Below, piece by piece: positions 50,122-64,000 of a stretch of DNA of 64,000 bases; within the stretch, counting starts at the first letter, position 1; each line of letters opens with the position of its first letter. Location: the NCBI GenBank assembly GCA_964036665.1, contig OZ038530.1:1178001-1242000 (forward strand), written 5' to 3'. The DNA comes from Gordius sp. MW1. Taxonomy: Eukaryota; Nematomorpha; Gordioida; Gordea; Gordiidae. A program made the translations under genes and the position numbers. The notes below the pieces were generated by a model. It did no database searches, had not been told where the DNA came from, and worked only from the letters and a program-made list of their open reading frames with translations.

Positions 50122-53100
50122 TGGACAACGGACGGACAACGGAAGGACATCAGACGGACAAGGGACGGACAACGGACGGACAACGGAAGGACATCAGACG
50201 GACAACGGACGGACAACGGAAGGACATCAGATGGACAAGGGACGGACAACGGATGGACAACGGAAGGACATCAGACGGACAACGGACGGACAACGGAAGG
50301 ACAACAAAAGGACATCAGACGGACAACGGACGGACAACAAAAGGACATCAGACGGACAACGGACGGACAACGGAAGGACAACGGACGGACAACGGAAGGA
50401 CAACGGAAGGACAACGGGCGGACAACGAACGGACAACGAACGGACAACGGACGGACAACGGAAGGACAACGGACGGACAACGGAAGGACAACGGAAGGAC
50501 AACGGGCGGACAACGGACGGACAACGGAAGGACAACGGGCGGACATCAGACGGACAACGGAAGTACAACGGAAGGACAACGGAAGGACAACGGGCGGACA
50601 ACGGACGGACAACGGAAGGACATCAGACGGACAACGAACGGACAACGGAAGGACAACAAAAGGACATCAGACGGACAACGAACGGACAACGAACGGACAA
50701 CGAACGGACAACGGACGGACAACAAAAGGACATCAGATGGACAAAGAACGGACAACGGAAGGACAACGGGCGGACAACGGACGGACAACAAAAGGACATC
50801 AGACGGACAACGGAAGGACAACGGACGGACAACGGAAGGAGAACGGACGGACAATGGGCGGACAACGGACAGACAACGGACGGACAACGGACGGACAACG
50901 GAAGGACAACGGACGGACAACGGACGGACAACGGAAGGACATTAGACGGACAAGGGACGGACAACGGACGGACAACGGAAGGACATCAGACGGACAACGG
51001 ACGGACAACGGAAGGACATCAGACGGACAAGGGACGGACAACGGATGGACAACGGAAGGACATCAGACGGACAACGGAAGGACAACGGACGGACAACGGA
51101 CGGACAACGGACGGACAACGGAAGGACAACGGGCGGACAACGGACGGACAACGGAAGGACATCAGACGGACAACGAACGGACAACGGAAGGACAACAAAA
51201 GGACATCAGACGGACAAGGGACGGACAACGAACGGACAACGAACGGACAACGGACGGACAACAAAAGGACAACGGAAGGACAACGGAAGGACAACGGACG
51301 GACAACGGAAGGACAACGGAAGGACAACGGACGGACAACAAAAGGACATCAGACGGACAACGAACGGACAACGAACGGACAACGGACGGACAACAAAAGG
51401 ACATCAGACGCACAAGGGACGGACAACGAACGGACAACGGACGGACAACGGACGGACAACAAAAGGACATCAGACGGACAACGGACGGACAACGGAAGGA
51501 CAACGGAAGGACATCAGACGGACAACGGACGGACAACGGAAGGACAACGGAAGGACAACAAAAGGACATCAGACGGACAACGAACGGACAACGAACGGAC
51601 AACGAACGGACAACGGACGGACAACAAAAGGACATCAGACGGACATGGGACGGACAACGAACGGACAACGGACGGACAACGGACGGACAACAAAAGGACA
51701 TCAGACGGACAACGGACGGACAACGGAAGGACAACGGACGGACAACGGAAGGACAACGGACGGACAACGGACGGACAACGGACGGACAACGGAAGGACAA
51801 CGGAAGGACAACGGGCGGACAACGGACGGACAACGAACGGACAACGAACGGACAACGAACGGACAACGGACAGACAACAAAAGGACATCAGACGGACAAC
51901 GGACGGACAACAGGCGGACTTCAGACGGACAACGGAAGGACAACGGACGGACAACGAACGGACAACGAACGGACAACGAACGGACAACGGACAGACAACA
52001 AAAGGACAACGGACGGACAACGGACGGACAACAAAAGGACATCAGACGGACAAGGGACGGACAAAGAACGGACAACGGACGGACAACGGACGGACAACAA
52101 AAGGACATCAGACGGACAACGGGCGGACAACGGACGGACAACGGACGGACAACGGAAGGACAACGGAAGGACAACGGGCGGACAACGGACGGACAACGGA
52201 AGGACATCAGACGGACAACGAACGGACAACGGAAGGACAACAAAAGGACATCAGACGGACAACGAACGGACAACGAACGGACAACGAACGGACAACGGAC
52301 GGACAACAAAAGGACATCAGACGGACAAGGGACGGACAACGAACGGACAACGGACGGACAACGGACGGACAACAAAAGGACATCAGACGGACAACGGACG
52401 GACAATGGAAGGACAACGGACGGACAACGGAAGGACAACGGACGGACAACGGACGGACAACGGACGGACAACGGGCGGACAAGGGACGGACAACGGATGG
52501 ACAACGGAAGGACATCAGATGGACAACGGACGGACAACGGAAGGACAACAAAAGGACATCAGACGGACAACGGACGGACAACAAAAGGACATCAGACGGA
52601 CAACGGACGGACAACGGAAGGACAACGGACGGACAACGGAAGGACAACGGAAGGACAACGGACGGACAACGGAAGGACAACGGACATACAACGAATGGAC
52701 AACGGACGGACAACGGACGGACAACAGGCGGACTTCAGACGGACAACGGAAGGACAACGGACGGACAACGGACGGACAACGGACGGACAACGGACGGACA
52801 ACGGACGGACAACGGACGGACAACAAAAGGACATCAGACGGACAACGGAAGGACAACGAACGGACAACGGAAGGACAACGGAAGGACAACGGACGGACAA
52901 CGGACGGACAACGGAAGGACAACGGGCGGACAACGGACGGACAACGGACGGACAACGGACGGACAACGGAAGGACATCAGAGGGACAACGGACGGACAAC
53001 GGGCGGACAACGGACGGACAACGGACGGACAACGGAAGGACATCAGACGGACAACGGACGGACAACGGAAGGACAACGGAAGGACAACGGGCGGACAACG

Positions 53101-56100
53101 GACGGACAACGGACGGACAACGGAAGGACATCAGACGGACAAGGGACGGACAACGGACGGACAACGGAAGGACATCAGACGGACAACGGACGGACAACGG
53201 AAGGACATCAGACGGACAAGGGACGGACAACGGATGGACAACGGAAGGACATCAGACGGACAACGGACGGACAACGGAAGGACAACGGACGGACAACGGA
53301 CGGACAACGGAAGGACAACGGAAGGACAACGGACGGACAACGGACGGACAACAAAAGGACATCAGACGGACAACGGAAGGACAACGGACGGACAACGGAC
53401 GGACAACGGACGGACAACGGGCGGACAACGGGCGGACAACGGAAGGACAACGGAAGGACAACGGGCGGACAACGGACGGACAACGGACGGACAACAAAAG
53501 GACATCAGACGGACAACGGAAGGACAACGAACGGACAACGGACAGACAACAAAAGGACATCAGACGGACAACGGACGGACAACAGGCGGACTTCAGACGG
53601 ACAACGGAAGGACAACGGACGGACAACGAACGGACAACGAACGGACAACGAACGGACAACGGACAGACAACAAAAGGACAACGGACGGACAACGGACGGA
53701 CAACAAAAGGACATCAGACGGACAATGGACGGACAAAGAACGGACAACGGACGGACAACGGACGGACAACAAAAGGACATCAGACGGACAACGGGCGGAC
53801 AACGGACGGACAACGGACGGACAACGGAAGGACAACGGAAGGACAACGGGCGGACAACGGACGGACAACGGAAGGACATCAGACGGACAACGAACGGACA
53901 ACGGAAGGACAACAAAAGGACATCAGACGGACAACGAACGGACAACGAACGGACAACGAACGGACAACGGACGGACAACAAAAGGACATCAGACGGACAA
54001 GGGACGGACAACAAACGGACAACGGACGGACAACGGACGGACAACAAAAGGACATCAGACGGACAACGGACGGACAAGGGAAGGACAACTGACGGACAAC
54101 GGAAGGACAACGGACGGACAACGGACGGACAACGGAAGGACAACGGAAGGACAACGGGCGGACAACGGACGGACAACGGAAGGACATCAGACGGACAACG
54201 AACGGACAACGGAAGGACAACAAAAGGACATCAGACGGACAACGAACGGACAACGAACGGACAACGAACGGACAACGGACGGACAACAAAAGGACATCAG
54301 ACGGACAAGGGACGGACAACGAACGGACAACGGACGGACAACGGACGGACAACAAAAGGACATCAGACGGACAACGGACGGACAACGGAAGGACAACGGA
54401 CGGACAACGGAAGGACAACGGACGGACAACGGACGGACAACGGAAGGACAACGGAAGGACAACGGGCGGACAACGGACGGACAACGAACGGACAACGAAC
54501 GGACAACGAACGGACAACGGACAGACAACAAAAGGACATCAGACGGACAACGGACGGACAACAGGCGGACTTCAGACGGACAACGGAAGGACAACGGACG
54601 GACAACGAACGGACAACGAACGGACAACGAACGGACAACGGACAGACAACAAAAGGACAACGGACGGACAACGGACGGACAACAAAAGGACATCAGACGG
54701 ACAAGGGACGGACAAAGAACGGACAACGGACGGACAACGGACGGACAACAAAAGGACATCAGACGGACAACGGGCGGACAACGGACGGACAACGGACGGA
54801 CAACGGAAGGACAAGGGACGGACAAAGGATGGACAACGGAAGGACATCAGATGGACAACGGACGGACAACGGAAGGACAACAAAAGGACATCAGACGGAC
54901 AACGGACGGACAACAAAAGGACATCAGACGGACAACGGACGGACAACGGAAGGACAACGGACGGACAACGGAAGGACAACGGAAGGACAACGGACGGACA
55001 ACGGAAGGACAACGGACATACAACGAATGGACAACGGACGGACAACGGACGGACAACAGGCGGACTTCAGACGGACAACGGAAGGACAACGGACGGACAA
55101 CGGACGGACAACGGACGGACAACGGACGGACAACGGACGGACAACAAAAGGACATCAGACGGACAACGGAAGGACAACGAACGGACAACGGAAGGACAAC
55201 GGAAGGACAACGGACGGACAACGGACGGACAACGGAAGGACAACGGGCGGACAACGGACGGACAACGGACGGACAACGGACGGACAACGGAAGGACATCA
55301 GAGGGACAACGGACGGACAACGGGCGGACAACGGACGGACAACGGACGGACAACGGAAGGACATCAGACGGACAACGGACGGACAACGGAAGGACAAAGG
55401 AAGGACAACGGGCGGACAACGGACGGACAACGGACGGACAACGGAAGGACATCAGACGGACAAGGGACGGACAACGGACGGACAACGGAAGGACATCAGA
55501 CGGACAACGGACGGACAACGGAAGGACATCAGACGGACAAGGGACGGACAACGGATGGACAACGGAAGGACATCAGACGGACAACGGACGGACAACGGAA
55601 GGACAACGGACGGACAACGGACGGACAACGGAAGGACAACGGAAGGACAACGGACGGACAACGGACGGACAACAAAAGGACATCAGACGGACAACGGAAG
55701 GACAACGGACGGACAACGGACAGACAACAAAAGGACATCTGACGGACAACGGAAGGACAACGGACGGACAACGGACGGACAACGGAAGGACAACGGAAGG
55801 ACAACGGGCGGACAACGGACGGACAACGAACGGACAACGAACGGACAACGAACGGACAACGAACGGACAACGGACAGACAACAAAAGGACATCAGACGGA
55901 CAACGGACGGACAACAGGCGGACTTCAGACAGACAACGGAAGGACAACGGACGGACAACGAACGGACAACGAACGGACAACGAACGGACAACGGACAGAC
56001 AACAAAAGGACAACGGACGGACAACGGACGGACAACAAAAGGACATCAGACGGACAAGGGACGGACAAAGAACGGACAACGGACGGACAACGGACGGACA

Positions 56101-58977
56101 ACAAAAGGACATCAGACGGACAACGGACGGACAACGGAAGGACAACACAAGGACAACGGAAGGACATCAGACGGACAACGAACGGACAACGGACGGACAA
56201 CAAAATGACATCAGACGGACAACGGACGGACAAAGAACGGACAACGGACGGACAACGGACGGACAACAAAAGGACATCAGACGGACAACGGACGGACAAC
56301 GGAAGGACAACAAAAGGACAACGGAAGGACATCAGACGGACAACGAACGGACAACGGACGGACAACAAAATGACATCAGACGGACAACGGACGGACAACG
56401 GAAGGACATCAGAGGGACAACGGACGGACAACGGAAGGACAACGGGCGGACAACGGACGGACAACGGACGGACAACGGAAGGACATCAGACGGACAACGG
56501 ACGGACAACGGAAGGACAACGGAAGGACATCAGACGGACAAGGGACGGACAAAGAACGGACAACGGACGGACAACGGACGGACAACAAAAGGACATCAGA
56601 CGGACAACGGACGGACAACGGAAGGACAACAAAAGGACAACGGAAGGACATCAGACGGACAACGAACGGACAACGGACGGACAACAAAATGACATCAGAC
56701 GGACAACGGACGGACAACGGAAGGACATCAGAGGGACAACGGACGGACAACGGAAGGACAACGGGCGGACAACGGACGGACAACGGACGGACAACGGAAG
56801 GACATCAGACGGACAACGGACGGACAACGGAAGGACAACGGAAGGACAACGGACGGACAACGGAAGGACAACGGAAGGACAACGGAAGGACAACGGGCGG
56901 ACAACGAACGGACAACGGACAGACAACAAAAGGACATCTGACGGACAACGGAAGGACAACGGACGGACAACGGACGGACAACGGAAGGACTACGGAAGGA
57001 CAACGGGCGGACAACGGACGGACAACGAACGGACAACGAACGGACAACGAACGGACAACGAACGGACAACGGACAGACAACAAAAGGACATCAGACGGAC
57101 AACGGACGGACAACAGGCGGACTTCAGACAGACAACGGAAGGACAACGGACGGACAACGAACGGACAACGGACAGACAACAAAAGGACAACGGACGGACA
57201 ACGGACGGACAACAAAAGGACATCAGACGGACAAGGGACGGACAAAGAACGGACAACGGACGGACAACGGACGGACAACAAAAGGACATCAGACGGACAA
57301 CGGACGGACAACGGAAGGACAACAAAAGGACAACGGAAGGACATCAGACGGACAACGAACGGACAACGGACGGACAACAAAATGACATCAGACGGACAAA
57401 GAACGGACAACGGACGGACTACAAAAGGACATCAGACGGACAACGGACGGACAACGGAAGGACAACAAAAGGACAACGGAAGGACATCAGACGGACAACG
57501 AACGGACAACGGACGGACAACAAAATGACATCAGACGGACAACGGACGGACAACGGAAGGACATCAGAGGGACAACGGACGGACAACGGAAGGACAACGG
57601 GCGGACAACGGACGGACAACGGACGGACAACGGAAGGACATCAGACGGACAACGGACGGACAACGGAAGGACAACGGAAGGACAACGGGCGGACAACGGA
57701 CGGACAACGGACGGACAACGGAAGGACATCAGACGGACAAGGGACGGACAACGGACGGACAACAAAAGGACATCAGACGGACAAGGGACGGACAAAGAAC
57801 GGACAACGGACGGACAACGGACGGACAACAAAAGGACATCAGACGGACAACGGACGGACAACGGAAGGACAACAAAAGGACAACGGAAGGACATCAGACG
57901 GACAACGAACGGACAACGGACGGACAACAAAATGACATCAGACGGACAACGGACGGACAACGGAAGGACATCAGAGGGACAACGGACGGACAACGGAAGG
58001 ACAACGGGCGGACAACGGACGGACAACGGACGGACAACGGAAGGACATCAGACGGACAACGGACGGACAACGGAAGGACAACGGAAGGACAACGGGCGGA
58101 CAACGGACGGACAACGGACGGACAACGGAAGGACATCAGACGGACAAGGGACGGACAACGGACGGACAACGGAAGGACATCAGACGGACAACGGACGGAC
58201 AACGGAAGGACATCAGACGGACAAGGGACGGACAACGGATGGACAACGGAAGGACAACGGACGGACAACGGACGGACAACGGAAGGACAACGGACGGACA
58301 ACAAAAGGACATCAGACGGACAACGGAAGGACAACGGACATACAACGAATGGACAACGGACGGACAACGGACGGACAACAGGCGGACTTCAGACGGACAA
58401 CGGAAGGACAACGGACGGACAACGGACGGACAACAAAAGGACATCAGACGGACAACGGAAGGACAACGGACGGACAACAAAAGGACATCAGACGGACAAC
58501 GGAAGGACAACGGACGGACAACGGACGGACAACGGACGGACAACGGGCGGACAACGGGCGGACAACGGAAGGACAACGGAAGGACAACGGGCGGACAACG
58601 GACGGACAACGGACGGACAACAAAAGGACATCAGACGGACAACGGAAGGACAACGGACGGACAACGGACGGACAACGGGCGGACAATGGGCGGACAACAA
58701 AAGGACATCTGACGGACAACGGACGGACAACGGACGGACAACGGGCGGACAAATGACGGACAACGGAAGGACAACAAAAGGACATCAGACGGACAACGGA
58801 CGGACAACAAAAGGACATCAGACGGACAACGGAAGGACATCAGACGGACAAGGGACGGACAACGGAAGGACAACGGAAGGACAACGGAAGGACAACGAAC
58901 AAACAACGAACGGACAACGGACGGACAACGGACGGACAACAGACGGACAACGGGCGGACAACGGACGGACAACGGAC
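50122..58977 (+). repeat. 11-bp minisatellite array, block 16 (8.9 kb)
   Basis: First ~5.5 kb follows block 14 at an offset of 17,887 bp; the remainder follows the middle of block 15 at an offset of about 14,075 bp. It includes the longest uninterrupted forward frame of the window (50231-56692), which is repeat read-through only. Confidence 0.96.
51787..55629 (+). repeat. Large intra-array segmental duplication, copy C (boundaries approximate)
   Basis: Third copy of 33900-38050, with one unit gained near 52.8 kb and about 29 units lost near 54.8 kb. Confidence 0.75.
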
Positions 58978-59433
58978 GTAGCCAGCGGACGGCCAAAAAG
59001 TCATATTATCAACAGAATACTCTCACGGATTCAAACTTGTTGCCTCCTGACGGACAACGGACGGTCCGTCGTCCCTCCGTTGTCCGTCCGTCCTCCCTCC
59101 GTCGTCTCTCCGTCGTCCGTCCGTCGTCCCTCTGTCGTCCCTCCGTCGTCCCTCCGTGCTATGCAATTTATTAAATTTTTTTATCAAAAAATATTTTTTT
59201 CGACCTCAAAATTTTTTCAATTTTTTTGTAACACCATATAGGCCTCATGAAAATTTTCGATATCAGAGGTGAATTCCGACAAAAAAAATTTTTTCGACTT
59301 GAAAATTTTTTAAATTTTTTTGTTCAACCATATAGGCTTCGTGAAAATTTCAGCGGACGGCTAAAAAGTCATATTATCAATGTTATTAACAAGAACAGAA
59401 TACTCTCCGGGATTCAAACTTGTAGCCTCCTGA
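58978..59433 (+). repeat. Core module 12, short form (456 bp)
   Basis: Standard short core; the last in the window. Confidence 0.9.
59064..59156 (-). repeat. Inverted minisatellite block of core 12
   Basis: 93-bp form. Confidence 0.85.
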
Positions 59434-62400
59434 TGGACAACGGACGGACAACGGAAGGACATCAGACGGACAAGGGACGGACAACGGACGGACAACGGAA
59501 GGACATCAGACGGACAACGGACGGACAACGGAAGGACATCAGATGGACAAGGGACGGACAACGGATGGACAACGGAAGGACATCAGACGGACAACGGACG
59601 GACAACGGAAGGACAACAAAAGGACATCAGACGGACAACGGACGGACAACAAAAGGACATCAGACGGACAACGGACGGACAACGGAAGGACAACGGACGG
59701 ACAACGGAAGGACAACGGAAGGACAACGGGCGGACAACGAACGGACAACGAACGGACAACGGACGGACAACGGAAGGACAACGGACGGACAACGGAAGGA
59801 CAACGGAAGGACAACGGGCGGACAACGGACGGACAACGGAAGGACAACGGGCGGACATCAGACGGACAACGGAAGTACAACGGAAGGACAACGGAAGGAC
59901 AACGGGCGGACAACGGACGGACAACGGAAGGACATCAGACGGACAACGAACGGACAACGGAAGGACAACAAAAGGACATCAGACGGACAACGAACGGACA
60001 ACGAACGGACAACGAACGGACAACGGACGGACAACAAAAGGACATCAGATGGACAAAGAACGGACAACGGAAGGACAACGGGCGGACAACGGACGGACAA
60101 CAAAAGGACATCAGACGGACAACGGAAGGACAACGGACGGACAACGGAAGGAGAACGGACGGACAATGGGCGGACAACGGACAGACAACGGACGGACAAC
60201 GGACGGACAACGGAAGGACAACGGACGGACAACGGACGGACAACGGAAGGACATTAGACGGACAAGGGACGGACAACGGACGGACAACGGAAGGACATCA
60301 GACGGACAACGGACGGACAACGGAAGGACATCAGACGGACAAGGGACGGACAACGGATGGACAACGGAAGGACATCAGACGGACAACGGAAGGACAACGG
60401 ACGGACAACGGACGGACAACGGAAGGACAACGGGCGGACAACGGACGGACAACGGAAGGACATCAGACGGACAACGAACGGACAACGGAAGGACAACAAA
60501 AGGACATCAGACGGACAAGGGACGGACAACGAACGGACAACGGACGGACAACGGACGGACAACAAAAGGACAACGGAAGGACAACGGAAGGACAACGGAC
60601 GGACAACGGAAGGACAACGGAAGGACAACGGACGGACAACAAAAGGACATCAGACGGACAACGAACGGACAACGAACGGACAACGGACGGACAACAAAAG
60701 GACATCAGACGGACAACGGACGGACAACAAAAGGACATCAGACGGACAACGGACGGACAACGGAAGGACAACGGACGGACAACGGAAGGACAACGGAAGG
60801 ACAACGGGCGGACAACGAACGGACAACGAACGGACAACGGACGGACAACGGAAGGACAACGGACGGACAACGGAAGGACAACGGGCGGACATCAGACGGA
60901 CAACGGAAGTACAACGGAAGGACAACGGAAGGACAACGGGCGGACAACGGACGGACAACGGAAGGACATCAGACGGACAACGAACGGACAACGGAAGGAC
61001 AACAAAAGGACATCAGACGGACAACGAACGGACAACGAACGGACAACGAACGGACAACGGACGGACAACAAAAGGATATCAGATGGACAAAGAACGGACA
61101 ACGGAAGGACAACGGGCGGACAACGGACGGACAACAAAAGGACATCAGACGGACAACGGAAGGACAACGGACGGACAACGGAAGGAGAACGGACGGACAA
61201 TGGGCGGACAACGGACAGACAACGGACGGACAACGGACGGACAACGGAAGGACAACGGACGGACAACGGACGGACAACGGAAGGACATTAGACGGACAAG
61301 GGACGGACAACGGACGGACAACGGAAGGACATCAGACGGACAACGGACGGACAACGGAAGGACATCAGACGGACAAGGGACGGACAACGGATGGACAACG
61401 GAAGGACATCAGACGGACAACGGAAGGACAACGGACGGACAACGGACGGACAACGGAAGGACAACGGGCGGACAACGGACGGACAACGGAAGGACATCAG
61501 ACGGACAACGAACGGACAACGGAAGGACAACAAAAGGACATCAGACGGACAAGGGACGGACAACGAACGGACAACGGACGGACAACGGACGGACAACAAA
61601 AGGACAACGCAAGGACAACGGAAGGACAACGGACGGACAACGGAAGGACAACGGAAGGACAACGGACGGACAACAAAAGGACATCAGACGGACAACGAAC
61701 GGACAACGAACGGACAACGGACGGACAACAAAAGGACATCAGACGCACAAGGGACGGACAACGAACGGACAACGGACGGACAACGGACGGACAACAAAAG
61801 GACATCAGACGGACAACGGACGGACAACGGAAGGACAACGGAAGGACATCAGACGGACAACGGACGGACAACGGAAGGACAACGGACGGACAACGGACGG
61901 ACAACGGAAGGACAACGGAAGGACAACGGACGGACAACGGACGGACAACAAAAGGACATCAGACGGACAACGGAAGGACAACGAACGGACAACGGAAGGA
62001 CAACGGAAGGACAACGGACGGACAACAGACGGACAACGGAAGGACAACGGGCGGACAACGGACGGACAACGGACGGACAACGGACGGACAACGGAAGGAC
62101 ATCAGAGGGACAACGGACGGACAACGGAAGGACAACGGGCGGACAACGGACGGACAACGGACGGACAACGGAAGGACATCAGACGGACAACGGACGGACA
62201 ACGGAAGGACAACGGAAGGACAACGGGCGGACAACGGACGGACAACGGACGGACAACGGAAGGACATCAGACGGACAAGGGACGGACAACGGACGGACAA
62301 CGGAAGGACATCAGACGGACAACGGACGGACAACGGAAGGACATCAGACGGACAAGGGACGGACAACGGATGGACAACGGAAGGACATCAGACGGACAAC

Positions 62401-64000
62401 GGACGGACAACGGAAGGACAACGGACGGACAACGGACGGACAACGGAAGGACAACGGAAGGACAACGGACGGACAACGGACGGACAACAAAAGGACATCA
62501 GACGGACAACGGAAGGACAACGGACGGACAACGGACGGACAACGGACGGACAACGGGCGGACAACGGGCGGACAACGGAAGGACAACGGAAGGACAACGG
62601 GCGGACAACGGACGGACAACGGACGGACAACAAAAGGACATCAGACGGACAACGGAAGGACAACGGACGGACAACGGACGGACAACGGGCGGACAATGGG
62701 CGGACAACAAAAGGACATCTGACGGACAACGGACGGACAACGGACGGACAACGGGCGGACAAATGACGGACAACGGAAGGACAACAAAAGGACATCAGAC
62801 GGACAACGGACGGACAACAAAAGGACATCAGACGGACAACGGAAGGACATCAGACGGACAAGGGACGGACAACGGATGGACAACGGAAGGACATCAGACG
62901 GACAACGGACGGACAACGGAAGGACAACAAAAGGACATCAGACGGACAACGGAAGGACAACGGACGGACAACGAACGGACAACGAACGGACAACGAACGG
63001 ACAACGGACAGACAACAAAAGGACAACGGACGGACAACGGACGGACAACAAAAGGACATCAGACGGACAACGGAAGGACAACGGAAGGACAACGGAAGGA
63101 CAACGGACGGACAACGGAAGGACAACGGAAGGACAACGGAAGGACAACGGAAGGACAACGGACGGACAACGGAAGGACAACGGAAGGACAACGGAAGGAC
63201 AACGGGCGGACAACGAACGGACAACGGACAGACAACAAAAGGACATCTGACGGACAACGGAAGGACAACGGACGGACAACGGACGGACAACGGAAGGACA
63301 ACGGAAGGACAACGGGCGGACAACGGACGGACAACGAACGGACAACGAACGGACAACGAACGGACAACGAACGGACAACGGACAGACAACAAAAGGACAT
63401 CAGACGGACAACGGACGGACAACAGGCGGACTTCAGACAGACAACGGAAGGACAACGGACGGACAACGAACGGACAACGAACGGACAACGAACGGACAAC
63501 GGACAGACAACAAAAGGACAACGGACGGACAACGGACGGACAACAAAAGGACATCAGACGGACAAGGGACGGACAAAGAACGGACAACGGACGGACAACG
63601 GACGGACAACAAAAGGACATCAGACGGACAACGGACGGACAACGGAAGGACAACACAAGGACAACGGAAGGACATCAGACGGACAACGAACGGACAACGG
63701 ACGGACAACAAAATGACATCAGACGGACAACGGACGGACAAAGAACGGACAACGGACGGACAACGGACGGACAACAAAAGGACATCAGACGGACAACGGA
63801 CGGACAACGGAAGGACAACAAAAGGACAACGGAAGGACATCAGACGGACAACGAACGGACAACGGACGGACAACAAAATGACATCAGACGGACAACGGAC
63901 GGACTACGGAAGGACATCAGAGGGACAACGGACGGACAACGGAAGGACAACGGGCGGACAACGGACGGACAACGGACGGACAACGGAAGGACATCAGACG
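59434..64000 (+). repeat. 11-bp minisatellite array, block 17 (runs off the window end)
   Basis: Follows block 15 from its core at an offset of 20,538 bp, then, after an internal tandem duplication, at 21,572 bp. No gene, core or transposon to the end of the window. Confidence 0.96.
59642..61742 (+). repeat. Local tandem duplication of about 94 units (boundaries approximate)
   Basis: From about 59850 to 60660 the unit order recurs exactly 1,034 bp downstream (94 x 11). Rare units give the match: GGAAGTACAAC at about 59872 and 60906, GGAGAAC at about 60149 and 61183, and ACATTAGAC at about 60252 and 61286. The second copy lacks 33 bp present near the start of the first. The equivalent part of block 15 is single-copy. 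Confidence 0.8.

Noticed and set aside
50231-56692. A forward reading frame of about 2,150 codons made of TDNGRTTDGQR-like repeats, and many similar frames on both strands
   Set aside because: Every frame on both strands is open for the same reason (an 11-bp unit without stops). There is no non-repeat domain, and starts and stops come from single variant units.
1-64000. CRISPR array
   Set aside because: Units are directly adjacent with no unique spacers, the unit is only 11 bp, and the sequence context is eukaryotic.

Overview
This window is almost entirely repetitive nuclear DNA from a eukaryote. I see no intact gene. The evidence for a metazoan-type, probably invertebrate, genome is indirect: an AT-rich hAT-family DNA transposon remnant with exon-like coding fragments, set in kilobases of minisatellite. 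I cannot name the species.

Layout: about 52.2 kb of the 64 kb (17 blocks, roughly 4,750 units) is one minisatellite with an 11-bp unit, consensus GGACAACGGAC. The first five bases (GGACA) are nearly invariant and the last six vary among a small set: ACGGAC, ACGAAC, ACGGGC, ACGGAA, ACAAAA, TCAGAC, AGGGAC, TCTGAC. The unit is 11 bp, not a multiple of 3, and makes no stop codon in any of six frames. The many reading frames here, up to about 2,150 codons, are therefore by-products of the repeat and not genes.

The array is interrupted by two other modules. (1) Twelve copies of a 456-620 bp 'core' (first at 1302-1870, last at 58978-59433). Each core has a left direct repeat, an inverted and diverged piece of the same minisatellite (pyrimidine-rich on the + strand), AT-rich sub-repeats of about 94-113 bp, and a right direct repeat. 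(2) Four copies of a 1.43-kb hAT-like non-autonomous transposon (3075-4504, 7781-9207, 12403-13829, 22458-23884). It has perfect 15-bp terminal inverted repeats and an 8-bp target-site duplication. On its minus strand it keeps a short N-terminal-like reading frame and a recognisable C-terminal dimerisation fragment of a hAT transposase.

Region by region: 1-9412 is a 4,706-bp higher-order unit (array, long core, array, transposon, array) repeated twice almost perfectly. 9413-25670 holds two further, more diverged versions, plus one 4.5-kb array without a transposon. 25671-64000 has only short cores separated by longer arrays of 0.6-10.8 kb. Those arrays are a mosaic of shared 2-6 kb duplicated blocks, including a local tandem duplication near 59.6-61.7 kb. 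Long cores and transposons always occur together (4 of 4), and short cores never have a transposon (0 of 8), so the two were amplified as one module.

Nothing in the window works together as a pathway. The interest lies in how the locus was built: one transposon insertion into a minisatellite, then amplification with unequal exchange and conversion-like rewriting of units.
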